Source: Echinarachnius parma (taxonomy: Eukaryota; Echinodermata; Echinoidea; Clypeasteroida; Echinarachniidae). Taken from it: 64,000 bases of DNA. The notes below the pieces were generated by a model. That model saw only the letters and a list, made by a program, of their open reading frames with translations. It searched no databases and was not told the origin of the DNA. The position numbers were made by a program, and so were the translations under genes. The stretch spans positions 124,001 to 188,000 of the forward strand of contig JBAMJV010003047.1 of the NCBI GenBank assembly GCA_037951105.1, written 5' to 3'. Shown piece after piece: positions 12,401 to 27,400 of the stretch (position 1 is its first letter; each line of letters starts with the position of its first letter).

Positions 12401-15400
12401 ATTACACTATCGCTATTTTATATTTGTTTAGATTTTCATATGAACATTATCCATATGTTTTTCATGAATTGTCATCATGAATCAGAGAAAATCTTGAATA
12501 CTCTGCATCTATTTTGAAATTTCATGGAAATAAACATGGATTTATTTTCTGCAGTTTGTGAGGATTTAGTGGAGAAATGATATGTGTTACATGTTAAAAG
12601 ATTGTTTATTTGTAACAAATCAGACCATTTTCCTGGGTTTGTTTTTCATTAGATTGACAATTCTGAGAAATGAAAACCAACATTTGGCTTCATTACCTAG
12701 TTTTCAATATGTGAACAGATTGTGGTACTTACATTCATTCTAAAATAAGCACAAATGTAATATCCTCACACAAATTGAATTTTAATCTAATGTCTCATTC
12801 TAACCAAAACACAACAACAAACTAACTCTTAATCAGTATTCTCCTAAGAAATCAACAATGGCGCTTGCCCTTTTATGCATAATCATTTCCAACACTTACA
12901 AAAGATGCTAACCTTCATTGTAGTCCCACTCCATTGTATTTCGTGTTTGTTATTCATACCATAATTTTGTGACTAAATATAATGCAGTACTTCATTGCAT
13001 TTCATGTTTGTTATTCATACTATAATTGTGACTAAATAATAATGCATTCTAGCTCATATGTATTTGTCCCACCTCATTGTATTTCACTTTTGTTATTCAT
13101 ACAATAATTTGTGACTAAATAATAATGCAGTTTGTTCATTCTAACATATTATGTATTTGTCCCGCTCCATTTGTATTTCATATTTGTTAAAATTCATACA
13201 ATAATTTGTGACTAAATTATAATGCAGTTTGTTCATTCTAACTCATATGTGTATTTGTATTTTTTGTCTTCTCGTTATTTCTCTTATTCATATTCCAGTG
13301 CCGGGGTGGCCTTTTGAGGCCAGTGCGCAATTGTATAATCTGGCAAATTTAGGTGATTACCTCCACGAAACGTTTTCTATTTGATTTTTCTCTCTTTTTA
13401 TTTCCAGTGAATTGCTGCATTAGTGCACTTTTCTTTGCCTGTTGTAGGTTGTACATTATGTAGAATATGGTCATTATTTTCGGAATGGCTTGAATGTTTT
13501 TTTTTCTTTGTGTAATTGTGTGGATTTCGATTTGATTTGCAATCCGTAGGGCACCGTTGTTCCAGCAGAGATTTTAATTTGTTCTTTATTTGTGATTTCT
13601 ATTTTAGTTTCGATAGTCACTTCGTAGCTTGATATTCTTACTTTGTTTGTGAAAATGTATTTTATGATTTTTTTTATAGTGAAATAGCTTCTATTATTTT
13701 CAAGGTTGCATCGCAGAATTTATTTTTTTACTAGAGTAAAAAATATCTATCGTACTATTTCACTAAATGAGGAGCAAAGAGGTGATATGCAAAATTAAAA
13801 CGAGCAAATCGTAATGATAGAAATAGTATTCCGAGGATAATACATTGTATGTTTCATTACTATTCCTTAAAGGTTTAGAATAGGCTTGATAGTTTACTTA
13901 ACATAGTTCTAACTATAATTATCAGAAGTGAAATTTATGTACATGCATTTTTGCACTTATTATTTTCACAGAATTACAGTAATCTGATTAGCCAGCATTC
14001 CCTTCCAAGAACACTATCGAGTGCTCCATAACGAAAAAACATCAACGCATATGTGATTTATATCATGCATCCAAACCGTAGCAAAGCTACAATGAGATTG
14101 AATATTAATACTGTGTCCATTAATCATTAAATGCAGTCAAGTGCATTGTGCGACCCCGTAAAGCCCAAGCTATTCCCCCTCGTATTAAAAAGAAATCCAA
14201 TATAATTGTTATTAGTCCACAATGACCTGCCAAATCCGCCGTTTCCTATCCTCTACAAGATCAAGCAAATAAATCGCTACGGAGGAGAAGAGAAGAACGG
14301 AATAAATTATTACGAATCGTTTAGATAATTGCCTTTTGCATTCCTGCCCATCCCTCTTCGTATTGCAAATTAGTGTTGTAACCTCTGCATTGAATTCAAC
14401 CAAGATTTCAGCTTGATAGCTTCTGTGTCTATTTCTACATGTAGCATTTATAGCATATTGCCTATGTTTGGAGATATATACTGTACATTGTCAGAGGAGA
14501 AAAGAAGGGCGTTATTAAGTCACTTTTTGTACTCGAGAGAGAAGTATGTTTAAAGTTTGGAAGTCCTGTAGAAACCAAATGTAGATCTCTTTGATATTTT
14601 ACAGGTATTCCTATGATAAGAAATACGTATAAGTGGAAAATTGTAGCGTCAATTAGAGATGGGTCCCAACCTACAAGATGGGAGGCAATATTCAGTTTAG
14701 CCAGAAAATGACTTAACGTCCTTCTCACTCTCACCAGACAATGTGTAGTATTATAAAGCATATATGTTTTGAGATTGTACTGTATACATGTATCTAGGTC
14801 TGTGAATGATACCATGAGTATGGTAGTATGTGTTTGAATTTGCTAGCACTGGCAGAGCACGCGTTTTCGTATAATAGCTTCCAAGTTATTTTATTGAATG
14901 TAGTTTGTGCACGTTGTGTGCAATTTTAACTAGGTACTGTTGCAATTTACGAGGAATGTGTTGAAAATCAACCCCGCTTTTGCTTCTGGAATGCTTGAAT
15001 ATGCAACCCCCCCCCCCTTTTTCCCCTACCAAGATTTGTATCGTTTTTCGTGCCCTTTTTGCCCTGCACGATCGCTGATGTTACAAGTTCATGAATTGTT
15101 CTGTTGAGTTGCTGTTATATGTAGTTGTGCATTGTGATGAATTTCACTTGATAAACAGTAAATTTACAAATTTATCAAGTCCAATCTTTTGATTTCTGCT
15201 TTGAATGTCCTGTCTGATGTAGTTTGTCTCTTGAGTCTTGGCTTTGCACTTTTTGTACTGAGATGTTAGCTTTAAATGCTAATTCTCGATGTCTTTCTTA
15301 TGATTAAATTGTATTTTCTATGGAGTAAGTACTCGGCAAGAAGATATCCACTAAAATTTCTGTCTAGGTTTCAACATCTCTTTTTTTTTGTTGCAGAGGA

Positions 15401-18400
15401 TTTTGTAATTTTTGAAATGTTTTGAATACTCACGTCATCTGGAGACATGCGAATATACACACATTTCTAACATAAAGCATATATTTGGTATTTAATTATT
15501 GTGCACATGAGTGAAGTATGAAATAATAAAAGACAAATTGTATTTCTTTTTTGTGTGTGGAATGGTCCAATTACTTTGGTTCATAGTTTCCAATACAATC
15601 ACTTTATCTCCCTTAAACATTTTTGACATAGTTCCAATTATTTTGTCAGTTGATTGTGATATTTTCATGACATTGGTTGAACTTTTTTTGAACTTTATGG
15701 GATGATTAGACATTAAAGACAAATTTTGTTTAAGTTTTAATTTCAAACATTTGTTTCCAAAACAATTCAATTAGAAGGTTCATTCATTGAGAGTAGTTTT
15801 TTTTTCTCAAATAGATTAATTTGCAAAAAGTTTGGTAGAAAGTCTTCAGTCTTAATATATTTAGAACTATATTAACAGCTAAGTAATTAATAGCTAAGTT
15901 CATGTTGCTTTCTTTTTTACTTGATTTCCCCCGTTTTGACACCCTTGTATGTAAAATGAATGTATTTTCTGCCAATATTGTCTTATTTTTGCTTTAATTC
16001 TTTGATTTATTTTGAATATTTCTTCTTGAGATATCCAAGTTTCTGTGTACTTGATTATGACAAGCTCTTTATGATGCACAATAAATGTTAAAATGTATAT
16101 TTTTTGTTTTCTGAATATATGTAAGATTTCAACAAAGATTTGACTGTTGATTTTTTACCAGTCTTTCACTCAAAGATTGCAAAATTGTTGATAGAAAGTC
16201 TTCAGTTGTAAATATATTTATAATTATAATATTGGCACAATTTAAGTAATACTTAGCACAATTATAGTTGTTTTCTACATATTCAAAGGAATATTTGATT
16301 AATCAATTAAACTAGACTAGCCTTTATAGGTCTAGGTAATGTGATAAGTGCATTGATGGAAGATTTATATTTCTTTGTATGAAAACAATTTATACATAGA
16401 ACGTGTATTTTATAAATGTAACCTATAACAACAAAAAACAATTATACTGCTGATGCACGTATCGTATTTCAAGAACATGAGCTTTGACACATTGCATGCA
16501 TCTTCTGCAGAATCCACACCCTAAACAGTATCTCATTAGATACACATGTCACATAATAAATCAGCAGATACAAGCTAACATCGCTTTCGATAAACACGTT
16601 ACATTATGTATAATAAACAGATAGAATATACATACATAATGCATGAACCTCCCCCAAAAAAGCAAATACATTAGCAGATACTGTTTCCATCGCGGGGGTA
16701 CAATCCTTTGCTAAAACACTTCAGAAATAATAGGAAGGAACATGTCTGTGAATTACTCTTTTTCCAAGACAAGAAAACAAGAAGACGATGACCAAAAAAA
16801 AAAGAGGACAGAAACTGTATCCTCTGAGTCATGTTGGTTATATTTTTCTACATGCCATCTGTCACAAATGAGCGCGCCCTTTATAAATCCGTCTCGTTTT
16901 AATGACACAAAGAGAAAAAAAAATGGCATTTCAATTGTAATCCTTGAAAAATTATACCTCCATCCTCTCATTCTAGACATGCACGAATTTTCCAACATTT
17001 TCCACTTGTGATATTTATGCATATTTCATAATGTTTTTTTAATGACACAGACTAAAAAAATGCATTTCCATAGCAACCCTTGAAAAACTATACTGCCATC
17101 CTCTAAAAAGAAATGAAGACACCGACTTGTTCGAGCATATTCCACTTGTGATAGTTGATGATATTTATGCATATTTCATAATTTGTTTTAATGACACAGA
17201 CTAAAAAAATGCACATTTCCATAGCAACCCTTGAAAAACTAATACCACCATCCTCTAAGCAGAAACATAGACACTGACTTTTCCAGCACTTGTGTTAGGT
17301 GGTGATGTTTATGCATATTTCATAATTTGTTTGAATGACATAGAAAAAAACACACATTTCCATCGCAACCCTTGAAAATGATACCTTCATCGTCTCATTC
17401 TAGACATGCACTTGTAAGCACAAACATAGACACTGACTTTTCCAGCATATTCTACTTGTCTTTTAGTTGGTGATATTTATGCATATTTCATCATTTTGAC
17501 AGCACCTTTTTGAGCATGGTAAATAAAAATTTCAGCGCAAAACATAGAGATGCATTTAATGCTGCAAGAAATGGTTGATTTCCAGCACAGCCCTTGGAAA
17601 ATGATACCCGATCTCCTAGCTCTATACACTGACAAACCAATGCTCTTATTTATTAATTATACAAATTCCATTTGTTGTTATCTAATTCAGCTTATTTTTA
17701 GCACATTCGAAACATAGAGGCAACATTTTTAAGCATAATTTTAAGAATTAACTATCTCATAACTCTAATAATTAATGATATTCCCCTCTTACTTTATACA
17801 CTTTATAAACAAATGCATACAATTTGTTTTCTTCAAATGCGATCATATTCTTCTTTGTATAAACAAAAAATAATGCCAATGTCTCAAACATTTCATGCTC
17901 TAGTAATGAAATACCTATGCTGCAAATGTGTATATTCTGCAAATTATTGATCAAAACTTTGAAATTACCCTCTGCATATAAAAGGTCAAGATCTATTTTG
18001 AGGGTTTGCTAATAAATAACATATATACCGGGATTTCCTATGAGTAGTTCTGATGTAAGATTCTGCTTTCTTTAGTAAGATGAATTAAACAGGTCAATTA
18101 AAGTGATCATTTTTTGAATGAAATGGTTCCTTACAAAAGTTATAATCAAAATCATTTACAAGGATTTCATATGAGTAGTTGTGATGACATATTCCGTTTT
18201 CTGTAGTAAAGATGAATACGAATTGTCAATATTAATGATTGAAGTGAATTGGTTCATTATTAAATTATTACCGCTTTAAAGGAGTTTTTACATAAATCTT
18301 CTGTCAAACAGAAATCTTTTGAATTAGAGATGGATTTTCAATGTTCTTCCAAGAATTGGTATTATGTTGTACTTCAAGTCTTCAAGACCATAATTGAAAT

Positions 18401-21400
18401 AAAAACACGGGATTGGGTCAAATTGTGAAACAAAATTGTAAAAATGCCCTAAAAGTAAAATTGCACATATGTATGTACATAGCTAACTGTGACTATTCTT
18501 CTACAACTATGGGGCATTATATTTTCACAAATCTTAGGGCAAGACAGTTTTTTTGAAGTTTGGCTAGAATGTCATATTTCGACCTAGTTATTTTTATTTA
18601 CTTCAATTAAAGAACTAAAATAAAGTTTGAATCCTACTTGAGTAAAATTGCACAAATTAAATTTTGTTCCTGAACCTCTCTGAAAGAGAGTGATATGTTT
18701 TTGGAAGAGAAGAGTAGAGTTTTCACACTTCTACCAGGCTTCTTGATCACCCCAAGACCAAGAGTTAAATTAATAAAAGGGTTACCTTGAAGCTATGAAT
18801 GGAAATATACGTAAATTCATGTAGATGATTGCCACCACTCTTGTAGAAATAAAGTACAAATCTCACAAATGCAAGAGTAGCATACGTACATTTCAGAAAA
18901 TTGGTATCTGGTTTTTCAACGGCTTTTGTGGGCCTCGATCTTCTAACACCTCGATACCAAGATTTGCCATTTTGAGTGATCAGTTTACATGTAGGGGGAT
19001 TGGCACCTGCTTGCGCCCGAGACTCTCAATATGGCATTTCTCCTTTGTTTCCCCCACACACTTCATTCCTAGTGGAGATTGGGAGGGGGGAAATGTAAAA
19101 AAAGATGATAAACGGCAAGATAGGTTTAATAGGGAAAGAGCTACTGAGGGTAAAAATAGTAATAAGATGATAAAAGGCAAGATTGGTTCGGGGGAAAAAA
19201 CAGTTGAGGGTAAAAAAGAGCAATTTAGAGGTTTTTAAAAAAATGCAAGGGAGGGGGGAACCCTAAGAGAAGTTAGTATGAAATGGAGAATGCATCAAAC
19301 AAGAAAAAGGGGAGATAATTTAGGGGTTGAAAGAAAAAGGCAATGGAGGAAAACATATGAGAGGTTTGTCTTTATAAAAAAAGTGTATATCACATATAAA
19401 TGTATATCAAGCAAGAAAAGGGGGAGAGATTCAGTGAGTCCTGTGGAAAATGGGAGATGTCACAGAGATTTAGGGTTTTAAAAAAGGCAAGGGAGGGGAA
19501 AACATACAGAAGTTTGTATAAAACAAGAAACAGAGAATAAATATATCAAACAAGAAAAGGGGAGAGAAATACAGTGAGTCCTGCAAAAAAAAAGAGAGAT
19601 GTGACAGAGATGTGATGCCTCCCCAAAATGGAAGCTCTGCCACTAAATAAACAAGCAGAGCCATGACGGAGGAAGAAGGCGATTCCTTTTTCCTCGAATT
19701 ACCTTATTTTTTATTCACGAAATGCTTGTCTTCTGATTGCCTATTGCCATGCTAGATGGTACTTATCGAAATGCTATCCTTCAAAACGGTGTATATTCAT
19801 ATACAGTCGATGGAGAGATGTATCCACAGTCACAAGCAGAATAGAATCATATCTATAGCCAGGTTTAGAACACATAAAGATTGATGTTCTGATTAATATA
19901 TATCAAATATACAAATTTACATTATTTAATAGTATTCATGAATTCCTTCCATCTGATGGCTTTGTTCTGCTTGTTAGATGGTACTTTTATACCAAAATGC
20001 CATCCTATGCCATCTTAATATCCTGTAATGTATGAGAACAGAGTGTTGCAGACACATACAATGTATAAAGGCAAACCTATATACACTGAAAGTTCTATAC
20101 TATACTGAAAAGGTCATAAGTTCTATCATTCATTTATTGCTTATTAATATAGTACATCATGTGATGCGCTGTATTAATAACAGATGTAGTACTTGATAGT
20201 TACAAAATCTTTATATACATCAAGCACATACAGACAAGAGAGAGATAGAAAAAAATGCTGAAGTACTGTATCTCACATAAATACATTTAAAAAAAATTGC
20301 TATATTACACTATTCATTATATAAATCAGGGCACAAAGAGGGACATACATATAGCTATATATTTTTATATAGTAATGTAAATTATAAAAATGAAAATCAT
20401 TGCTTGTGCGGGATGGTGTATAATATGTCCCGCTTTGGAAATCCATCAGCATCTATTGAAGGAAGCTGCTCTGAGAGGATTTCCCTGTGGATTCGTGCGG
20501 GCGGAGGGAAGAATATATGATTATTACTTTTTCCCCTCGCTTTATGTGGCCTTTAGGCCGAGGTGGTGTAACATAGGGGAATGAGCAATTAATACTGACA
20601 TCAATGATGCATAGAGGCTTGCTTCGTACTCAACGACTTTGTTAGATGATAATATATTTCTCCCGTCCGCTTTGCTTGTGTGTATGATTGTCGCATACCA
20701 GTGTATACATCTCTCTTTATAGCAGTATATACTTTTCGATGACATTAAGAGCATATGTTTATTACGTTCATAGATCTGTGGAGTGTGGAATATAAAGCTT
20801 AGGGCCTGGCAAAGGCAAAGTGGGGTTAGATTGTTTTTGTGCACAGAAACACAAAGATCAAATGGCTTGTTCCATTTGCAGACATAATCTCCTCGCCCTG
20901 TGCTGACAAGTAAACAAGTATCGCATCTCACTTCCTCTCGAAACTCCAAAATGGCCGCCTTGCTCTTAGCCTCAGTATGTTAACCACTCCCTGGTCTGTT
21001 TTTATAACTTGGAAACGAAACCTTTCTTGTCTGTCCCCTTTTGAACTACTATCACCTTTATCAAGAACATGCACCAAAACGATAGAAATAATGTTATATC
21101 CTTTTCCATGTTTCTGTTAGTAATATAGAATAACACTCTTAGTTTCATCATATTAATGCATCTACTTTTGAAAATAGATTTTGTTGGGTTAACTTAGTCT
21201 AGGTAAACATGTTACTCTCAGTTTCATCATCTAGTGAAATAAAACATCTAATGAAATAGCAAAATAAAATGGTTACAAAGGTCTGGTTTGTACTTGTACT
21301 ATTTGTAGTCAAAATATAGCAATCAAAAGTGCCTTTAATAATATATAGTCAATTTAAAACACAGATTTACAAGGTTTATATGCAGAACTTGTTTCAAAAG

Positions 21401-24400
21401 GTCTGAGACTTGTTAAAGAATCTTATTGATTTTACCAACTACTAGGTAGTTTTCATTTGTGTGTTTAACATGAAAATCAGTAATCTTTCTCAAGCTTGAA
21501 AGATACATTATAGATTTTATGATTTTAGTTTGTAAATCAAACATATATAGAGAAACTGACCAGTAATATATTATATATGAAAAAAGAGCAAATAAAATGT
21601 GATTTTTCCGGGATTTTAGTTTTTAAGTATAAAGTAGGCACAGTGAAACCATGTCTCTCCCATCACAAACAAGTTAATGCTCATTTAAGATGTTCAATAT
21701 AAAGAAAGTGATAAATTAAAATCTTTCACACTTTTGGCATTGTGGTGCTTCCAAGGTAGTCTCACCTTGACTTGTAAACCTGAAGAAAAACAAAAATCAC
21801 ATTACTGAGCGCTCTCTCATTGTTTTTTCAAAAGTTATTTATGAAAATGTGACCTGACTCAGAATCATTCTTAACAACAATTTCCTGTGTGGAATTTCCT
21901 TTTTCCATGGCCTATATGAATTGAAACATAATGTTTTTAATCATCCTTGACACAAATACACATACTTGCCAATCTTGTAAATTGTAGATATTGTTACATA
22001 GCCCTTTTAGAACGTGTTATAATGTTACCTTGCATATAGTTTTTACCATGAATACTAGTTACTAGGCTTATAGAGTCAACATTTTAGTCTTGAAAACAAA
22101 CTTTATACAATTTTTGTTGAATTAAATATTACTTTACCTTTTTACTTTACCATGTACAATTTTACTATAAATACAAGGCTTAATCTTTCAATATTTTAGA
22201 TGATATCATAGTTCCAATGTTCTGACATATGAGAGCAGGAAATTGTTGTGAATATTTTGAACTTTTTCCTCTTTGCATGGCCATAAATAGAAGGTAAAGA
22301 AACTGAATTGTTGATTTATCGCTTGAAATATTAATGGACAACTTTCTATCATATTTTCTAGACCTTCTCTAATGTAATAATTTCTTATAATAAGGTAAAC
22401 TGAAATTGAAGTATCAAATCTGATCTTATGTAGGAATTTTCTCACCATCCACTGATAGGAAATCGAGAGATTAAGTCCTTTTTATTTTCAAGATTTATTT
22501 AACTTTCTTTGTTAGTAATTGAACATGATTAATGTAGAATAGGGACGGTTTTAGATGATGCATGGATGGATGCATTTTCCCTTTAGCAGAACATAATACA
22601 ATTTTCCAATATTCAAATTAATTACTTTCATGTTGAGAATAAAAAGCTTTGTCGCTAAGAGTAAGTATTTTTCTCTAGTTATTTGACTCATGCCAGGTGT
22701 GACAAATGTCTTTATTCTGCTCGACTAAAATGACCTACACAAATGTAGCTAGATCCTACGAAAACGGGAGGAAAACAACACACTGTAAAACGGCACGGCT
22801 ATCTTTTTTTATTTTTTTTATCACGGCTATTAATATATATATATATATACAGTATATCTCTCTTCTGACCCGTTTGTAGAGTTTAATTTCATTTAATCGT
22901 GGCTGCATACATGGAAAGAATTCATAATTAATTGCGCATATAGCTATGCTTGATGCTTAATATTCAATTTTGCATTATTATGATTGTTGCCATTTAGCCA
23001 CTCACCTCTTTTTTTTTTTTTTAGTAGCTACGCTATAGAAATGTTCATATCATTATAATTTATCTCTCGTCCAAAATGGGGTTATTTGTGTGTAGAGAGG
23101 CATTCAATAATTAATATAAATTGAATTGTAAATTCATGCAAGCCGCACGTATTTGGCAGATATATATTTGTGAATTGATATTTACTCGATCAATATACAG
23201 GCCACTAATTTTGTGCCAACCTTTGCTATATACATGTATATATGTTTGTTCCAAATTAATCAATTACAAAATAGCCATGGTATGTCTAATAAGGCTAAAG
23301 CAATACAAAAATACAGGATTAATTAAACATTCACAGTTTAAAAGCAATATATACAAAGCATATAAACTTCTCTGTAATAGGAAAAAGTCAGATTTATAAT
23401 TATTTTATAAGGATCTACAATGTATAGCATTCCAAAGATAATATATAATGCAAGTTAATGACATTTTAAATCATTCATCATTGACAGAAATTGCAAAGTT
23501 TAATTTGCACATAATGCCAGAGGCACACGTTACTGAACTAAATTTGAATACAATAACTGGCAATTGAATATTCATAGGACATATCTTTTCTAAGTACCAT
23601 ACAATATTTGTACGGAAATTAACCATTGATCCATTTATGTTGATACTATAGGGGACATAGTTGGTAGTAATTTGAGAGAATAAGAGCGTTAGTATACAAA
23701 TGATGCACAGGCTTGAGTGGATCGGTAAGAATTGGATGCAATTGGAGTTTAACTTTGGAATGGTTTAAGCGAGTGGGTTTTAGACCATTTCCAAAGTTAA
23801 AAGAGTGCAGACAATTCTTACCGATCCACGAAATATGCCTTTGTTTTATAAAATGGGCGCAACAAATGCGAAAATCAAACTAAACTTCTACTTCTACTTC
23901 TACTTGGGTACTCGACAGGGTCCATCAGTCAGGACGTAGAGTCGAGGGGAACCGGTGAGGTATCCAAAGTGAGCCATGCATCAGTAAAATGCATCAGTAA
24001 AAACTTTTACACGCTAATTGACCAATCAGAATGCAGGGATTCTTCTACCCATTTTATAATAGGTTATTTCTCATTTTAATTTGTATTGAAAGTTATAATG
24101 CTGCATGTTGCAATGTATTTTAGCCTTCCACCGTTGTATATCACCAGTCTTGTAAAATGCTTTGTAAAAAGGGGAACTTGTATTACAGTGTAAATATAAG
24201 ATACACAACCAATAAAGTGCATTTATTGAACTGTTTTATTTCACAAATTAATTTGGAACCTTGAATAGGAACAATGGACATATTTCTAAATCCCAAAACA
24301 CATTGCAAAATGAGAACAATAAAATAAACAATCTGATAATGATCGTTCACACCAGTAGCGAACAATGTGATACTCTCAGAATTATAATTAACAACAGTCA

Positions 24401-27400
24401 TACATTCCAAGCATTTTTAATGTGGGTGTATTACACAAGCATACAATAATCTCTCTAGATCATATATATGATTATATAGTTTTGTATTCTAATCAGCAGG
24501 TTAACATGTTAGTTAACCCGCACAAGACCATTACATTTTGGTATAACATGCATTCTCCATAGACCCTAGCTAAAGTGTTTTCAAGACTATGCATGATGCA
24601 TGAACAGGTTAATCGTCTTTGTAATAAATGAGAGTTTAACGATGAATAAAAACACACTTTAATCAGAAACATCTGAACATGATTTATAATAAAGTATGAA
24701 GAATCTAATCCATTTTTATAAATGTACAAGAACATGCTATGTGCTATTTAGGAAGTACCAGCAGTTATTCATTACATTATGCAATGCTAGACAGAAGAAA
24801 TTAACTGTTTTTCCCCCCTGGTGGCCCAATCAGATAAGTAGTATAGATACGTTTACAGCTTTGCTTGGCCCAAACCAGAATGATGTTGCCCAAAACGAAG
24901 TTAAACTTTACATAGTTCTTTGGTTGCAAAGCAGGGCAAGACAAATTAGACATTAATTACATTTTGGTGGCCCCGAAGCCCGTTTGTAGTGGTCCTCAGG
25001 ACACTGGGCTAGTGCTAGTGTCGAGCCCTGCATGCATTATGTGGTCGATGCACCAATTACATTATAGCACTACACATTATTTGTATACCGTCTCCATTTT
25101 GCGTTTGTGCCTCCATTCCCCCCTCTCTTTTTATGTACCGTATTTAAACTCTGGTAGGAAAAATGATACGATAGAACAGAGGTTATGCTGATCAAACGAC
25201 AAACGCAAAATAAAAAAGAACAGGAAAACAGACCACACTGTACAGATGGCTTTGTTTATTCAGCAGATCAAATGTATTCACACACACAAAGAAAAAAAAA
25301 CTTAAACTGTTGTGTAGGTCTTCATGGATTTGAGGTGAAAAGTAAGCAAACAAAAATCCCTAATACAAAGGCAAGTGTATTGTGTACCAATGCTACAATG
25401 TTGGCATTTTATCCCGTGTAATATGTCCTTTATACAACTACATGTATAAGCTCCTGTAAACTAAATGCTACGTTGCATTTTATTGGAGTAATAACTCCTT
25501 TATGAAAGCATAATGTTGTGGCCGTCATAATGTATATCAATTGACATTATGTTGCACTGCAAATGTAACCTCGCATAATTTTGATCAATTCTTTAGATAG
25601 ACTATTTCAGCACCCATGTTCTGTAACTAACATTGATTTGTTTGATACATTGTTTCTGATGTATCCATCTTGTATGATGTAATACAATACATTATACAAA
25701 AACAATCTTGTGTTGAGTAGCCCTCTATATTGGAAGATGATGCTTATAATTGAATCCATTCAAACGCAATTACTTCATAAATGATCATGGCCCCGTTGCA
25801 GAAAGAGATACAATCGATTGTAAGTTGCAATTAATCGTAAGTCAGATCACATGTTCCAGATGCGCAAATCTGATTGGTTGAAACGCGTAAATTGTCTGAC
25901 TTACGATCAATCGTAACTTACAATCGATTGTATCTCTTTCTGCAACGGGGCCCAGATCATGGATGTTTTGAAAATATTTGTATGTACTACCACACTATGA
26001 ATTCTGTTTTGCAGGAAATAATAAGAAACCTAATGAAATGTCAAAGGTAAAACACCTTTGACTGTTGCATCACTTCAGTCAGTTGATAGACTTTTGCATA
26101 AGTAGAAATGACAGAAAAATCCTCTCTATACATGACAATAATGGATTGGAGAATATTATCAGGGAAAAAACAGCCCATTAACGGGTCTGGTCGAGGGGAA
26201 AAAACACACATACATACAAGGAGCTGACGTATGCAGTTATCATAAAACAGGCGCTGTTTACAGAATAATCTCTCTCTTGTTGTGTGCCATGTTGTGTAGG
26301 AACTAATGCCTGACAATCAAATTATAACAGATGTAGCGAATAGGCAGAGCGCAGACTTGAGTACTAGAGCTAATGAAACACATATGTTTGTGTATATTGG
26401 CATTGAACCATATATATATCTCTATCGCATGTATTTTCCATTTAGCACACATTGCAGGCATTGACATTTAATCCTGTGCTTTGTTTTTAGCTTTTTTTCA
26501 AAATGCAAATGTACTTTACAAAAGATCAGAGACCTATAGTTGTTGGTTCATATGAATATTTTGTGTTGATCTTACTACAGGACATTGCTTTTGCCATTTG
26601 ACTTTGGGTCATGAGACTATTATTGTTTTAATGTAAAACCCAAACATTAAAGACAATATAAGTTACAAGATATTTGTTCTTGTGTGGAATGAAAATCATC
26701 TGAAATCTGACTCCTAACATTAAATAAGATACATTGAGTATCAATTGTATAGATATTTATGTTATCATTTAAATCTGATGAGCTATATTCTGCAAGATTT
26801 GTCCTTAGTTTGATTTGTAAAATTTCCTTTATCTCTGTTTTATTTTGGAAGCAGTCATTTTTGTATTTTCTACTACTGAGCAATATACTTTTTCTTGTGG
26901 AGTATATTTAGGCCAGGAACCAGCATTGAAATATCTTCCCCCCCCCCCCTTGATTTCTTGTTTGGTTCTTAAGAACATTTGACTTTCAACATGGATAATT
27001 AAAACCCTCTTCAAAAACGTTACAAATGACACTTTTAAATCCAAGGGTTTTTAAAAAACAAATTACTTCTTCTTTTGGAGAATATTGAGACCAGAAACCA
27101 TTTTTCCACCACTTTCAAATCATCTTTCATATACAATAACCCCCTCCCTTTTTTGTTCTTGGGTTTTTTAATCTTTTAAACATTCCATGATGTCTTCTTG
27201 GGTTCTTTTGAACATTTGACTTTCACCGGGGAGAATTATCCTCCAAGAAAAGGAAAATGTCCACTGATGACAAAATTCAGAATTCTTTTGGAAGTATTTA
27301 GACCAGACACCATTCTTCCACCACTGTTGAATCATCATTCATACGACCACCCCTTCCATGTTTTCTTCTTGGGTTCTTCAGAACATTTGACTTTCACCAG

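Larger units (their letters stand above)
9437..13298 (+). other. BAZ2 intron 2
   Basis: Holds the exon 2 tail copy, a CTACTTTTC repeat (9697-9838), a promoter-like patch (10157-10260), a TTAA MITE (10392-10715), a tRNA-like box pair (10732-10804), a degenerate GTAGCTAGCC-rich stretch (10810-11660) with a 19-G run (11199-11217), and a tandem repeat near its end (12925-13255). Confidence 0.75.

Noticed and set aside
14462-14815. 117-codon minus-strand ORF
   Set aside because: Overlaps an AGAAGGGCG MITE almost exactly; related copies do not keep the frame.
18825-19238. 137-codon plus-strand ORF ending in Lys/Gly-rich repeats
   Set aside because: Half is a purine-rich tandem repeat; no splice sites in phase with BAZ2 and no family similarity I recognise.
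20542-20949. 135-codon minus-strand ORF
   Set aside because: No recognisable domain, no splice or promoter context, and Cys/His spacing fits no known zinc module; kept only as a possible conserved non-coding block.
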